Assembly: GCA_019843655.1 (NCBI GenBank)
Contig: JACDQD010000004.1
Location: forward strand, 25,555,872-25,619,871
Direction of reading: 5' to 3'
Origin: Lethocerus indicus
Taxonomy: Eukaryota > Arthropoda > Insecta > Hemiptera > Belostomatidae
Length of the DNA: 64,000 nucleotides
Of the stretch, positions 41,762 to 54,499 are shown piece after piece. Below the pieces are notes generated by a model that worked only from the letters and a program-made list of their open reading frames with translations, ran no database searches and was not told where the DNA came from. The translations under genes were made by a program, and so were the position numbers. Within the stretch, counting starts at the first letter, position 1. Each line of letters starts with the position of its first letter.

Positions 41762-42495
41762 GTTAATCGGGTACATAGAAAACATATCAGTTGTACAAAT
41801 TTAAATTTAATTAGCCCGTTTGTGGGGGTTGTTATTGTGACACATTGTGTTATTGTGTTGATTTGTGCTTACAATCATGTCGAAAGCTTCAGTTCAAAGG
41901 TTTTGGAAAGTACTATTTGTTATATCGCGCTGATATTTAATACACAAATAATTATATTGTATTAATAATAAATTTATTATTACAAATTGTAAATTGAACC
42001 ATGATCGTGTTTTCCAACTTGCCAGCGATTCAAAAAGCGCAACTGCTATACTGAATATAAATCATTAAAAAGAAATTGTTACCCACAATTATCTTAGTGG
42101 ATACCAAAACAAATTTCGCGCGCCTTTTCAGAGAAGTTAATCGGGTACATAAAAGAAAAAAATATCAGTTGTACAAATTTAAATTTAATTAGCCCGTTTG
42201 TATGGGTTGTTATTCTGACACGTACGTTAATTTGCTTTTGTCAATTTTGAAACGTTCCCATCGAAAGCTTCACTTTAGAAGAGGATTTGGAAGGTAAAAT
42301 AATATCGAACTAATATTTAATAAATAAATAATTATTGTATAATTATAATTTATTAACAATAAATTTATTATGATTTATTGTAATTTGAACCGTGATCGTG
42401 TTTTCTATCGTGAATATAAATCATTATAAAAAAAATAGGAACTCACAATTATCTTAATGGGATACCAAAACAAATTTCGCGCGCGTTTCAGAGAA
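41762..42495. repeat. Two-copy head-to-tail duplication (374 and 360 bp)
   Basis: Copy 1 runs 41762-42135 and copy 2 runs 42136-42495, directly abutting. Both begin GTTAATCGGGTACAT, share ATATCAGTTGTACAAATT and TTAATTAGCCCGTTTGT, then AACC(A/G)TGATCGTGTTTTC, and end CAAATTTCGCGCGC...TTTCAGAGAA. Copy 1 holds about 35 extra bases around 42020-42050, and point differences are scattered, so the duplication is old. No coding frame, terminal inverted repeat or target duplication is seen. Confidence 0.92.
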
Positions 42496-45446
42496 CACGA
42501 AGGACGTGTCTGGAGGCACGTAACACATCTGCATAAAATAGCTAATATAACGTATTAATTTTTTGAGAATTTTGTAATTGATTACTTCTCCATTTTTGGT
42601 TTAATATAAATCGTAAATTTCGCTAACTTTATAGAGGTATGTATTAACAATTCTCGAAAAAACGAATTAAAAAATTGTTAGAGGTAAAAATATTTTTTAC
42701 TTTTTAACCCATATTTATTTGAATTGAACTAAATATGAGGCATAGTAGGATAATTGTCAGAAGGCGGAAAGACGATACGTACCAAGGGCCGGTATATCAG
42801 AGTAAAGTATTTTAGCATGAAGGTAATTTATGAACCTGTTTAAAAACAGAGCTAAAGTATAATTAATTATCTATAGCATAAACTTTATTACTGTAATTCA
42901 CCAAAATTTAACCTGCCTATATTCCGATCATGCTTAAAATTAAACCGTGGATTAATTAATACTGCTTATTGAACCTATTTATTAAATAAGTATTACAAAG
43001 AAGTCAGGAACAAAATTTGATTGAAAATTTCAGAAATATTACTAAAAGCGTCCTCGTCTTGATAAAACAATTAGACGATGAAAACGGTGTTTTATCTAAT
43101 CTTGGGACGGGACCTCGCCAAACAAATATTACACGAAATATTCAGCCTTCAACTCCATTAAATATCTCAGTAAATCGCGTCTTCAAATGAATTTATTTAA
43201 AATCGGGTTGTTATTACCGTGATGAGAATTGCGGTGGTTACTTGTTTTTTAACCAGGGCAGAAAAACATCGCAAGCATTCTCGAAATATAAATCTAACAA
43301 AGGTCCTGAATATTGTATTGATCATCTCGGTAAAAATATCTGTTCCATTTATTACTCCAATTAGTATTTGTTGAAAGTACGGCCTAAACGCGGCCTAATT
43401 AGTGTAAAAGATGTGCCAAAAAAAATTGACACATGCTCGTCTTATCTTGCGATTCATGAGCTAATAAAGCGCGTTATTGGAAAAAAAAATTTCTTTACAA
43501 CAATTCCCAGGCGGGAAGAATAATTGCCTTGGAATTTATAACAGCTAAAAAGAATTTTGTACGCTTTCTAAATTTGCGAATATTTTACCTCGCATTATTC
43601 CGGTATTACCCCAGTATTTCCCAACAATTAACAAAGGTTACCGAGAAATGAGTGACAAACATTTCCCCGAACGAATTATAACTTCCGCAAATTTAACTGA
43701 CGCGATGTTTCCTTACATTAAAAGTATTAAATTGTAGTAATCGAAACCTAACAACATAAAAACGGAGAGTATACTTAAATTTACAAAATTAATAACAACT
43801 CTTAAATTATTACGCCGTAGAAAATCATTATGATATTAATTTTTGTCAATTTTATCGAGCATTTTTTTTCCTGTATTGTCGGATGACTAAAATAATTGGG
43901 AGGTTAAAAAAGGGCATAGAGACCGCGTGAAACTTATTTTTAGTTGTGCCACCGCACTTGGTGGCCCACCACACGCTGAGCCTAGAAAGTGCCACCTGCA
44001 ACCGGAATACCGTTTTGAATTTTGAAGAATACGCCAACCCAACGCAAACCATTCGGTCAGGCCCACTGGTCGGAATTTCTCGCCATCTACGAAAATTCAG
44101 GGCCCGACGAGACTTATCCTTAGTAGAACGAAAATGAGCTTTAACATTCGGACGGGGTCGGACCATAGACCCGGGCACGACGAGCAGAGAGCAAAGGCTA
44201 GTATTTATCATCGCCCGGATTAATTTGTACACAAATAATGTCAAAATACCATTTTCCGGAAGCCGGAACAGCTTCCCTTTGACCTGTAATACCTTGCTTT
44301 GATAATAACACGGGGGGTACTCACCGGTGGGCCTATCCCCGAATAATATTCTCCGACAATTTTCGAAATAAAAATAGCCCGTTTGATTTGATTTGAAAAA
44401 GAAAAATATTCTTCGCGATTTTGAAAAGAACCCAGCTATACTAATGACGAGGTTTACGCCCCGAAAAATTTTTGGAATTTTGATGGGCCCCAAAATAGAA
44501 ATAATCACCGACGGATAATTACCTTGAAAATGAGATAGAACATAGCACATAACCCCTATCGACTCGGATATAACTCGAGTCTCACTTGGCGCTAAGTTTC
44601 CGGGCTGAAAATTGTCGGGACCTTCCGAAATTTCGGCCTTGTAAAACTAATAAAACTTCACTTGGTACATAACAGTTCACAATTTTATTGCCCCCCTTAT
44701 GACTCAAACACGGATTTACCGGGAAAAGGATCATCCCGACTCGATTCTGCTTAAATAGTATAACCTTTCAAATTCGAATATATTCGGCACTTATTTGTAA
44801 TATGTTAACTTCTTGCACAAATTATCGTACAATCGCTACCTTGCGTATTTCCGTAGGAGGAACATAATGGGATTTAAATTTCGGGAAACTAATAGTGATT
44901 TTCAATTGGGAGAAACGAACGGACGAGTCAAAGCAGCGATCACACCAATTTCCAATTAACCTAACATTCCTCAGTTGAAAACGAAAAGCCTATCATTCAT
45001 TTTAGGACTAGAAAAAAACAATAGCTACAATGAACCGATAAAAGATAACATTCCGAAATCAAAATCTTTACCATCTCACAGTTCTAAAAAGTATTCGAAA
45101 ACGTATTCGTAGTAAACGAATTTCTATATTTAAATTTAGGACAAAATTCACCTGTTAATTTATATGTTTTTGGTGAACACAGATAAATTTAGAGACGGAC
45201 GGGGCCTTTCTCACAATTAACTAAATAACAGATTTAAAAGCAGAGAACAAATATCCCGGTCGATAAAATATTCAGATAATCTGTGGTTTAGGAATTCGAA
45301 AAGAATTCCAGAGAGTAAGTTGTAACCCATTTAGGAATACGTGACCTAAAATTGTTAGAAATAGCGGAGTGTTCGGTAGAGGTGTACATATGCTAAGATA
45401 CAATTAAAAATGATTATTAACATTAAAATAAGGTCGTTAACACTAC
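42496..45446. other. Kdm3: Presumed first intron of the KDM3-like gene, promoter-proximal part
   Basis: This lies immediately downstream, on the minus strand, of the KDM3-like exon 1 donor. It is AT-rich with many CpGs. One unusually long minus-strand open frame (43852-44550) is listed separately. No second KDM3 exon was recognised. Confidence 0.5.
43852..44550 (-). other. Unrecognised 232-residue open frame
   Basis: The second-longest open frame in the window after the REEP tail exon. The predicted chain is rich in K, R, F, I and S, shows no domain, signal peptide or repeat that I recognise, and does not resemble any part of KDM3. In random AT-rich DNA a frame this long would be unusual, but local GC enrichment at about 43930-44350 reduces stop codons. 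There is no clear splice site joining it to the KDM3-like exon. It could be a chance frame, an exon of an unknown gene, or a decayed repeat ORF. Confidence 0.2.
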
Positions 45447-45605
45447 CTGTAGATCTTTATGTGTGTTATCCTTATGAGTCGCTGCGCGTATCACTCCCGC
45501 CCTCCAGCACCATTCACTGATTTTCGATAATTTCAACTTGGTGTAACCACTCACTGACAGAAATCTCTTGCCGACGATCTCGTCGCGTATTTTGTATGCC
45601 ATCAT
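45447..45605 (-). CDS. Kdm3: KDM3/JMJD1-type lysine demethylase, first coding exon (5'-complete, rest not seen)
   Basis: Read on the minus strand from ATG at 45605, 53 codons end at CAG followed by the donor GTAGTG (phase 0). The chain runs through VGKRFLSVSG, LSKISEW and WRAGVIRAATHKDNTHKDLQ. The KDM3A/B/C N-terminus has the same order: a (V)GKR start, then W(R)AG.(I/V)RA....D(L/P)., leading to VEFD..W in the next segment. KDM3 proteins are nuclear, large (over 1000 residues), and remove methyl groups from histone H3 lysine 9 through a C-terminal JmjC domain; neither that domain nor the zinc finger lies in the part seen. A second ATG follows at 45602. The identification rests on one short exon, so it is good but not certain. 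Confidence 0.72.
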
Positions 45606-45899
45606 GAACACTTTTGAACCATATTCAATTCACAAAACCGGTTAAAATTTGTAAAATTTCCACAGAACAATTTTGACACAACTTGACGATGGGGAGACGC
45701 GCATTGATACTCGAGAGACCTAGATTCGGCTGAGGCCGACGAAAAATAGTCCCTCGCAGCTGGTCATGTGACCAAAACAATCTACGTCACCAGTCATCCA
45801 ACATGTCCGACGCATGATATTCAGTAATGCTTCGATGCTCAAGATATTTAGGTTTAATAAGGTTCCGTTAGTGCTATTAGACGTTTAATACCGTACACG
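45606..45899. promoter_or_regulatory. Candidate bidirectional promoter between KDM3-like and REEP genes
   Basis: The two start codons are 294 bases apart and point away from each other, so both 5' UTRs and the shared promoter must fit here unless untranslated upstream exons exist. The segment keeps CpG. At 45763-45772 it contains GTCATGTGAC, the reverse of GTCACATGAC, a variant of the CLEAR/USF-type E-box, and at 45783-45789 TACGTCAC overlaps a CRE half site. No TATA box is evident. Transcription start sites cannot be placed. Confidence 0.6.
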
Positions 45900-45931
45900 A
45901 TGATTACCGCATTGATATCCCGTCTTGTGAT
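45900..45931 (+). CDS. ReepA: REEP exon 1 (start codon, 32 bp)
   Basis: ATG at 45900 begins [10 protein letters not shown], equivalent to MISxLISRLVVL in the family. It ends with two bases of an isoleucine codon before the perfect donor GTAAGT at 45932, joining to A-TTG in exon 2 to give [10 protein letters not shown]. The tiny size means it is easily missed; phase and homology both support it. Confidence 0.88.
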
Positions 45932-48900
45932 GTAAGTATTCCAAGTTATATGGCCGTATTTTCACTATTATTTTCATCCCAATCCGGGCCCTGGATCGAG
46001 CCTTTGTCCGACTTGAATATACTCGGTTGCAGCTGTTTCTTTGTTCATTATATTTCGATATTATTCGCGTTTTATCTTTAAAAATCGTAATATTATCATT
46101 TTAACGGTATATTATGTGAATCTTTCCAATTTCGGCATTGTATTTTTTTCGATATGAATTGTAAGAAGTATCATTGATTACCCTAACTTTTACATCATGG
46201 GCAGTAATTCATTTTGCGATAAACTTATTATTTCTTTCATAATACGGAAAATGTAAAACTTTGTTTTTTTGGTACTTACAGTCTAAAGTACCACCTAACA
46301 TAAATGTCAGGTATAATACACTCAAATTCCAATCCTTAAAAGGACATTCAGGGGTCATCCCTGATCATCTATCATTTGTACTTAATGGATATCATTATAG
46401 GATTCCTTATGTTCTAGTGGTAGTATTTCTGTACATTCTGTTGCAAAGATGTATATATGTTTCTAGCCATCTACTACACACTTCATATTTTTCCCTGTTC
46501 TGCATGTTATCACAATTTCAAAGTTATGTTTGGACATTGATTGCACTGCTCTGTAACAGAAATGTTACAAGATAATAGATTGTTAAATATTTGGTCTTCT
46601 TTTGTATCATACATACTCTGTTCAAGATCATTCGGTTCTGATTAAAGAGGGTGAATTTATGAAAAAATAAAGGTAATATATTGATTTATAAATTTATTTC
46701 ATCCAAAATGATGTCATAACGTGATATGCTTCATTTTGTAGCAGCATCTCCTGTGGCATCATATCTGGCTCTTAATTATAGTTTTGTGAGTAGATCTGTA
46801 ATTTGAACATGTCTACCTAACTCATGAGGCCTTGAAAATTATTCTTGAAATATGAACTATGTATTGTTGTAGTTATATCTCCTTATATTAGTTTACTGAG
46901 ACTAAAATACTAATGGTAAGTCGATATTTCAATGGACACATTGAATGTTTCAAAATGTTTAAGATGTTCATTTAGGTTTAAAATCTCATTAGGTATTAAC
47001 AAACCATGCATACTCAGGGTAGATTTAAAATTTGAACCCTCCCATGATGTCTACCAATATTTTGTTTCCAATTATGATGAAAAAAGATAAATGTTTTTGT
47101 AACTACTAGAATTAATGCAATTACAATGATAATTCTCTCTATGAATTTAGTGGTGAAAGTAAATTATGAAGTTTTTAAATGTCATTTCTGGAATGGTGTA
47201 TGAAGTAAGTTTATTTCACTAAATATATATTAAATATTAGAATTTTCAAAATGAGTGTAACAGTCATTAGTAAGTTGTCTCATTGACTGGTTTACCATGA
47301 CACATTTAATATGGTCAAATGTTATTTTTATTCTGTATATCTTCCCTTATGTCAACTGTTTTAAGGTTGTAACTACATAGAACATTAACATTTTTTGTAA
47401 ACCAAGAGTGTGTTAAGATTTTGAATTAAATCAGGTTGCTTAACAACATCCTGGAATAAATTGTGTAATTTGTGTAAGCAATACCATTGTTTCACAATTA
47501 GGTCGTCCTTGAGTAATGTTACTTCAATGGTGTACATACAGCCTGGCAAAGGAATGAGACAAGAAAATTAGTCATATAAATATTATAAGTATTAAACAGC
47601 AAAAATAGTTATATTATTGTTACAGATTTGCTTTAAAAATGAAATTGTTTCAAAAAGTTTTTAATATTTGCTCAAGTAAAAGGATAATTATAGTCCTCTA
47701 TTGTCTTTTGTTAAACTGCTTTTTGTGCATCACTAAAAAAAGTCCTAGGCAACTGGCCTTGAACCTAGTTCATTTAACAGTTAAAACCTCTGTTACATTG
47801 CTTTAATAATCTATACGATTTCAATTTTTTCATTAATTTCCACTTCATTTTTTAAACAAATTCTATTCCTGAATTATTTCACATCAAAATAGGGATTGTT
47901 TTCTGAAAATTGTTTATGAAATCTCTTAGAAAATCTCAAGAATTTTTCCCTTTCCTATTGTTTAAATATTGAACATGAAGAAATTGATTATTTCTCGTAA
48001 TAATGAACAAATATAACAAAATGCTTATTTTAAAGCAGAATGAATTAGAATTCCACTATTCTGCACTTATATTCTTAGATTTATGTAGTTGTCTCCTGAG
48101 AAAGTAGTTTAATATTAAATAAAAGAAGCAAAGTGAACATTTTGCTTAATTAAAAACTTAATTTCACTAAAGTTTTGTTGCATAACTTTCAAGTTAAATT
48201 AAAAACACATTTAGTTTTTGCATTATTTGCATTTGGTTTTAATTTTGCTCACTGTATCAGTTATTGTATATTATACACGACTGATTTATGTGTAAGATAA
48301 AGAAAAGTTAGTTGTCTGACATTGTGAGTATCGGACACAAGTTTTGGCAGGGAGAGGTTTGTTCAGTTACATACCTACCAAAATAGAAAATATCTTGGCC
48401 TTAGTTGCCTGCAGCTCCCCACTTCAGCCCTCTCGAGAAACAAAACCTGCTTCCTCAGTGACTTAGGGGTATCGCCAACTGTTAGTTTTTTAACATTCTC
48501 ACACATTTTCCCTTCCCACCCTCTCGCAGTTGATGGAAATGATCGTGTGAAAAAATTCTTCCTGTTTCATCGATTGAAATTTTCAAATACATCTTTGAGT
48601 CAGTGAAAAATGTCACAACCAGTCGAAGTGCAGATACGTTTCACCATTTTTTTTGAAGACCGTGTTGTAATCATCTATCTATAAAAAAATGGGAACAATG
48701 AAAGCATACTGTATTGAATCAAATGGCCTTACAGAAATTCTGTGTTTACAAGATGTTACCTAATGTTTATAGTCCAGAAGTCTTGAATTTAATTGTACTC
48801 ATCTTTAGATTCAGTTCTGGTAGTTTTCACAGTGTGATGTAACAATTTTAATGTATTGTAATAAATTTTTGTTTTCCTGAGTGATCTGTCATGACCAGTT

Positions 48901-51900
48901 TGTATACTTTTGAAAATAGTTCATGTTGTACAACTGAAGCTACATTTTATTTTATTCCATCATAGATATATTACTGATGAATTTACATTATGGTTTGATT
49001 CAAAGAGGTTTTTTCATGTTTTATCAAATATATTTGTCTGGATATGAGAGTTTCAATAGTTGATCATAAACTGAAAATAATGGATTAACTAAATTATGAA
49101 TTATTTTATTCACACATACATGTACATTTTTATTCATTTTAATATTGTTATCCTTTAGAGTTAATTTGTATGAAATGTTTGATGAACATAAGAATAATGT
49201 TATATGAAAGTCCCAGTTTATCAGAGTGTTATTGTATGAGTAACATGATTTGTAAGGAACAAATTTCTGTATTATTATAAACAGTTTGGTTTCTTAGTTT
49301 CATTCTCAGAGTGTATAAGACAAGTGAGAAACATGAAGATGTATGAACATATTTATTTCACACCTTTAATTATTAGTTGAATTCATTGTTAAAATAATGT
49401 TAGGTTAATCTTATTGTTTGTATGAAACAGTTTATTCGTAATTTTATTACTAAATTCTCTTGCTACTCCATAATGCTTTCTCATTTATGATTACACCTGT
49501 TATGTATGAAAATTATTAACACTGATGTGAATAATATTCAAATATCATTGTTCTCTGTATTAATTGTAATGTTGAACATTGATTAAATGTTATTTACGTG
49601 ATAGAAGTTTATTTTATCATCTTTATATTATATAAAGATTATTATATTATATAAATTATATTTATATGATATAATTAAATCATATAAGGATAATATGTGG
49701 TGTTATATTCTCATAAATTTTGTTCCCTTTTTTTTTCACTGTAGGAATAAGATGGATCATAATTTAAATGTGAGCCATTTTATACATTTGAGCGACATTA
49801 GGCTTAACATGGAGTTTTGTAATTGTCATTCCATCACTGACACCATGAGTGGATTTTTATATTATTCATAGCGGAGTTTCCATTTGATAAATGAAGTTAC
49901 TTTTTAAGATTCCTGTTCTACTTTTAGCGTACAATCCAAATGATGAGTCAGTTCAATTTACAACTGTCAATTATCCAGGAATTTCCAGGAAATCAGTAAT
50001 CTGGGGAAGAAGTTGTTTTGAAACACAGAGACAAAAAATATTCCTAGTCATAACAAACATTTTTAATCTCATGTTGAAAGTGTTATTTGATAAATATTAA
50101 ATACTGATTTAAAATGTTTCTTGATATATAATGAAATGATTGAGGTATTCAATTGTAATATGAAATAATAGTTTGTATACATTTTTGATAATTACAATAC
50201 TACTAATTTCCTTAGGTTAAAGCTGAATTCATGGTGCATTCACTGGTTCATGAAGTCAACTCAGATTCTATAGATTGCTAATTTGTTTTTTATGTTCTGC
50301 TAATGCTGTTGTGCCTCAAGTAGTTCATCAAGTTTGTGACCTCAGTACCTATTCTAATAATTGAAGGCATTGCATACTTATGAAAATACTTGAGTTTTAA
50401 GGAGAGCACACAGCTAGTTACTGAAATAATGATTCATATTTTGTCATGCAGATTGGCTTTTGGTACCTTGTATCCTGCTTATGCTTCCTATAAGGCTGTC
50501 CGGACGAAGGACGTAAAAGAATATGTAAGTTTATTGTGTCAATTATATTTGGTTATTGCTTACATCTTATTTGGACAGATTTGTTTTTGGAAAGGGATTG
50601 AAAACAAATAAGTCTACTCACTTATTTTAGAACATTAAACAGTTTATTACATAAATAATTATCCAATAGATAAATTTCAGTGCTCACTTGCTCAAACTGC
50701 AAACTGGGAAGTTCAGTAGTGAAATCATGTTTGTATTTTAGTCCAGCTGTGTGACCTTTAATGGAATGGACAATTGATTTGACATTGTTCCTCAGTAAGG
50801 GAGCTAATAATGATTTAAATAAGCATTGTTGTCTCCCCATTTTTTCAAAAAGCTTTGTCCTTAATTTCACTGTTGTCCCTTTAATTAATTAATATCATAG
50901 TTAAATTAAATTTATTATTATTATTAATATGCAGCAATTATACTCTTGCCTCATTGGTGCAGTATTTTTTGTGCATTTTATTTTAAAAAATCATCTAAAA
51001 TGGTATACATTTTCAGGTAAAATGGATGATGTACTGGATAGTATTTGCCCTCTTCACTTGTGCGGAAACATTTACAGATGTCTTATTCAGTTTCTGGTAT
51101 GTATTACTAGAGACTATTTAGAATATTCTAGTGAGTAATAGATATGGTTAAAAGAAAATGGAAGTGAATATCACCAGAAAAATATAATGCAATACAATCA
51201 AATGCACATTCTTTAATACAGTAGGATTATTATATATTGAATGTAACATTATATATTTATTCATCAATTCCTTTTATTCTAAATGTGTGCAAGTTTGTCT
51301 TTTATTGTGTAGTATAAAGTTAATGTAATGCTTTTCAGATAGATAAGTAGATAGGTAAGTATAAAATACAGCACATAAGAATACCACCAATATACTTATA
51401 GGCGTTAACACTTATAAATAAAACTTTATTATCAGAATAAATGCGAGTATAGTTGTGAAAAATTGTGTTAAATACAAAATAATATATAGGATTGCAAGAA
51501 AAGAGGAAAACTAGTAAAAACCTTGTCATACTATATTTCACTATATTTCAGTGTTGAACATTTGTTTGCAGGTTTCCATTTTATTATGAACTGAAAGTTG
51601 CCATTGTATTCTGGCTACTTTCTCCAGCTACCAAAGGTTCCAGTTTTTTATACCGAAATTTCGTACACCCGGCCTTTCAAAAGAGAGAAGCTGTAAGATT
51701 TTTTTTTTATATCTTCTATTCATATTATTTTTCTAATGTAAACATCATGTAGGCATAAAATCAGATGGGTTTACACACCATTATTTCATTAATAGTACAA
51801 TTTTTATAATATAACTGTGCTTTAGTTTATTCATTAATGATGAGTGCATTTAAAATCTCTAATTGCAAGTAAAGGTAAACAACAAATACATTTATTTTCA

Positions 51901-54464
51901 GGAGATAGATGATTATTTGTCTAGTGCCAAAGAAAAAGGATATAGTACTGTTATGAACATTGGATCTAGAGGTGTATCCTATGCAACTAATGTGATTGTT
52001 CAAACAGCTATTAAGGTTAGTGTGTTGGAAAAGCCAAGTTTTTCTTTATATGCATTTATTATTTAGTTTTTGAGTAAGTCCTATCGATTTAACAATTCAT
52101 GCAGTAGTTTCAATGTAACTCTTCTCCATATTAACCAGCAAGGAGGGCTTTTTTCTTTCTCTGCCCTTTTTTTTCCAGGAGGTATATTTTGTCATTTTTT
52201 CTTTAATTTTGCATGCAGTTAATCAGTACCTGGCTTTTTGTCTAACAATTTTTGTTTTTTCCCTCCTTGCTTGGTCACGGTGTGTGTATGGTGACAGAAC
52301 TTCAGTGGTGGCATTCCACAAATTGACGGAGGATGTAGCAATGTGAAAGATCTTGGTAAGACATTAATCCAACCTAACATCGATGAAACTCCCCCGCCAG
52401 AAATTAGTGATGAAGAATCATCAGGTGATTTAGAAATGCCGCGTCGCAAATCTCGCAAAGGGCGTCCACGTTCCCGCAAGATTACAACCAAATGACTTAA
52501 TACTAATCATTTTTGCAGTTCATATGTATTCAACATTAAAAAGCTTACCATTTTTCTGTATTATATCCAATGAATTGTTTCAATTGCCTAATGAATATTG
52601 TTTAATAAAATCTCAAGTTTGTTTTCTGTTAGCTTAGTGTTTATTGAATGATTGCTAGATGTCATGTAGCGCACATTATAAGGCAGCTCTGCTTTCATTG
52701 AAATAAACATTTTATTTTTTTAAAACTTAGCATAGTATTATTTTAGCATAATGATCTTAACTTAGTGAGTAAATGGCCTTTTAATGTGTAATTAAGTTAG
52801 GATGTCTATTTTAAGTGCCTTGATATATATGACAATCTCAAAGATTTTTCAAAGATCTTTTTTAGGAGTATTTAAGACTGTATTGTGATGCAAACTACCT
52901 GAAGTTCCAATGTATGTGAAACTAGAGTGATAATTAGGTTGTAATTTCTTATTCATTTTTGATAAATATAAAATCATTAATTGTCAGTTTTTTAACAAAT
53001 TGGTTTACTTTTTTACATTAACGCTACTAATTATTGCTTATGCTTGTAAATCTATCTATTATTAATGTGCTGACTTTATGTGTAGCTTTTTGTGTACGTT
53101 TCCAATTATTTTTCACTGTTATTTATTATTTCTTGCTTTTGCTGAAAACAGAATAAATGTACGCTTAAAGCTAATATATTATTTCGGACTATTATTATTG
53201 AAACGTTTTTTACTAGCATTTTAATAGCTTATTGTGATTTGACTAAAATGATATCTTTTAAAATAAAATAGGAAAATGTAATAATGAACTTGCTAAAGCA
53301 AATTATAATTTTTTGATGAAAAAAGTTATTTATTTTTATTGATTTACAGTTCCTTTATGTGTTTTGTAAAATCCCTTACTTGGCTTAGCTTTATTAATCA
53401 TTGTTTTTAGGTGTATTATAACATAGTTACAATGACTCATTGTCATACTTTATGACTTTATTTCATGCATATTTGATTTGGTATTAATCAGTCTTGTCTT
53501 CATAACCATAACCATGATATATATTCATAAGATCTTGGCACAATTAATAGTGCTAGTTTTAAATCTATTTAAAACAATCCTTGAATGAATGTATATTTTG
53601 GGTATTATATAAATAATTCTATCATGTTATTACAGACCAATTGACTTAACATTCCTTTTAAGTACTATCTTGTAATAATTAAATGAGCCAAACTCACCTA
53701 CTTTGCACTGGTTCAGTAAACAAGAATATGTTTTAATTTTTCTATATTTATGCTCAAGTGCAGTTTTTATTTTAAATATTATCTTTATTTCTGATAGGAT
53801 AATCCATTTTATATCTATAATATTATTTTTATGAATCATAAAAGTAAAGGCTTAGGAATTAGATGTTAGTTGAAGAATTCTTTCCAATTATCAGACATTT
53901 TTCAGTTTCAATTTAACTATTGTTTAAAATATATTTTTCTAGGGTGGAGGTGGCATTTTTGAACAATTACGCAAGAGTTATAGTTTGAGTGATCTTTCCC
54001 CTAAATTACCTGAAGCAAGGGGAGGCAAGCAGATACAACCTCAAGCTGATACTGACACCACTGATCTCACTTCAGGTTTTTTTTTCACTATTATAACAAA
54101 CAATTAATATAGTTTATAAATTGCACATTATCATGAATTAGATGTATAGAAGGAAAATAATGATCTTTCTACCCACCTTGTTTTTAGGTTAATAAGTGCT
54201 ATAAAATAATTTCTCAGTTTAAAATTACTTCATTCATTTTTTCCATAATATACAGCATCACATTCACAGCTTTGTTTTATCAAACCACTTTCAAGCCTCT
54301 TTCTTTTAATTTTTACATTATTTCCATTAGGTTATGTTTTCCAACCTATGTCTGTATCTAAACATTGATGAAAAAACTATCTCCTTGATATTATTTATAT
54401 ATGTACACATATATATCTATTGCTGAATAATGTAATATAAGTAATGTATAAGTGTATAAATTAC

Positions 54465-54499
<35 letters not shown>

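Noticed and set aside
45291..45310. GGAATTC/GAATTCC hairpin with five-base loop
   Set aside because: A 7-bp stem is common by chance in AT-rich DNA and no associated RNA gene features were seen.
46261..46575. 104-codon plus-strand open frame in REEP intron 1
   Set aside because: Low-complexity hydrophobic read-through of T-rich intron, no family resemblance, no supporting splice sites.
49891..50100. 69-codon plus-strand open frame just upstream of REEP exon 2
   Set aside because: The REEP start is already explained by exon 1 at 45900 with exact phase; this frame has no REEP features.
52355..52361. GGTAAGA as an internal donor in REEP exon 6
   Set aside because: Using it gives phase 1 and an immediate stop in exon 7, so it is not consistent with a coding isoform.
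52219..52491. 90-codon minus-strand frame
   Set aside because: It is the antisense of REEP exon 6.
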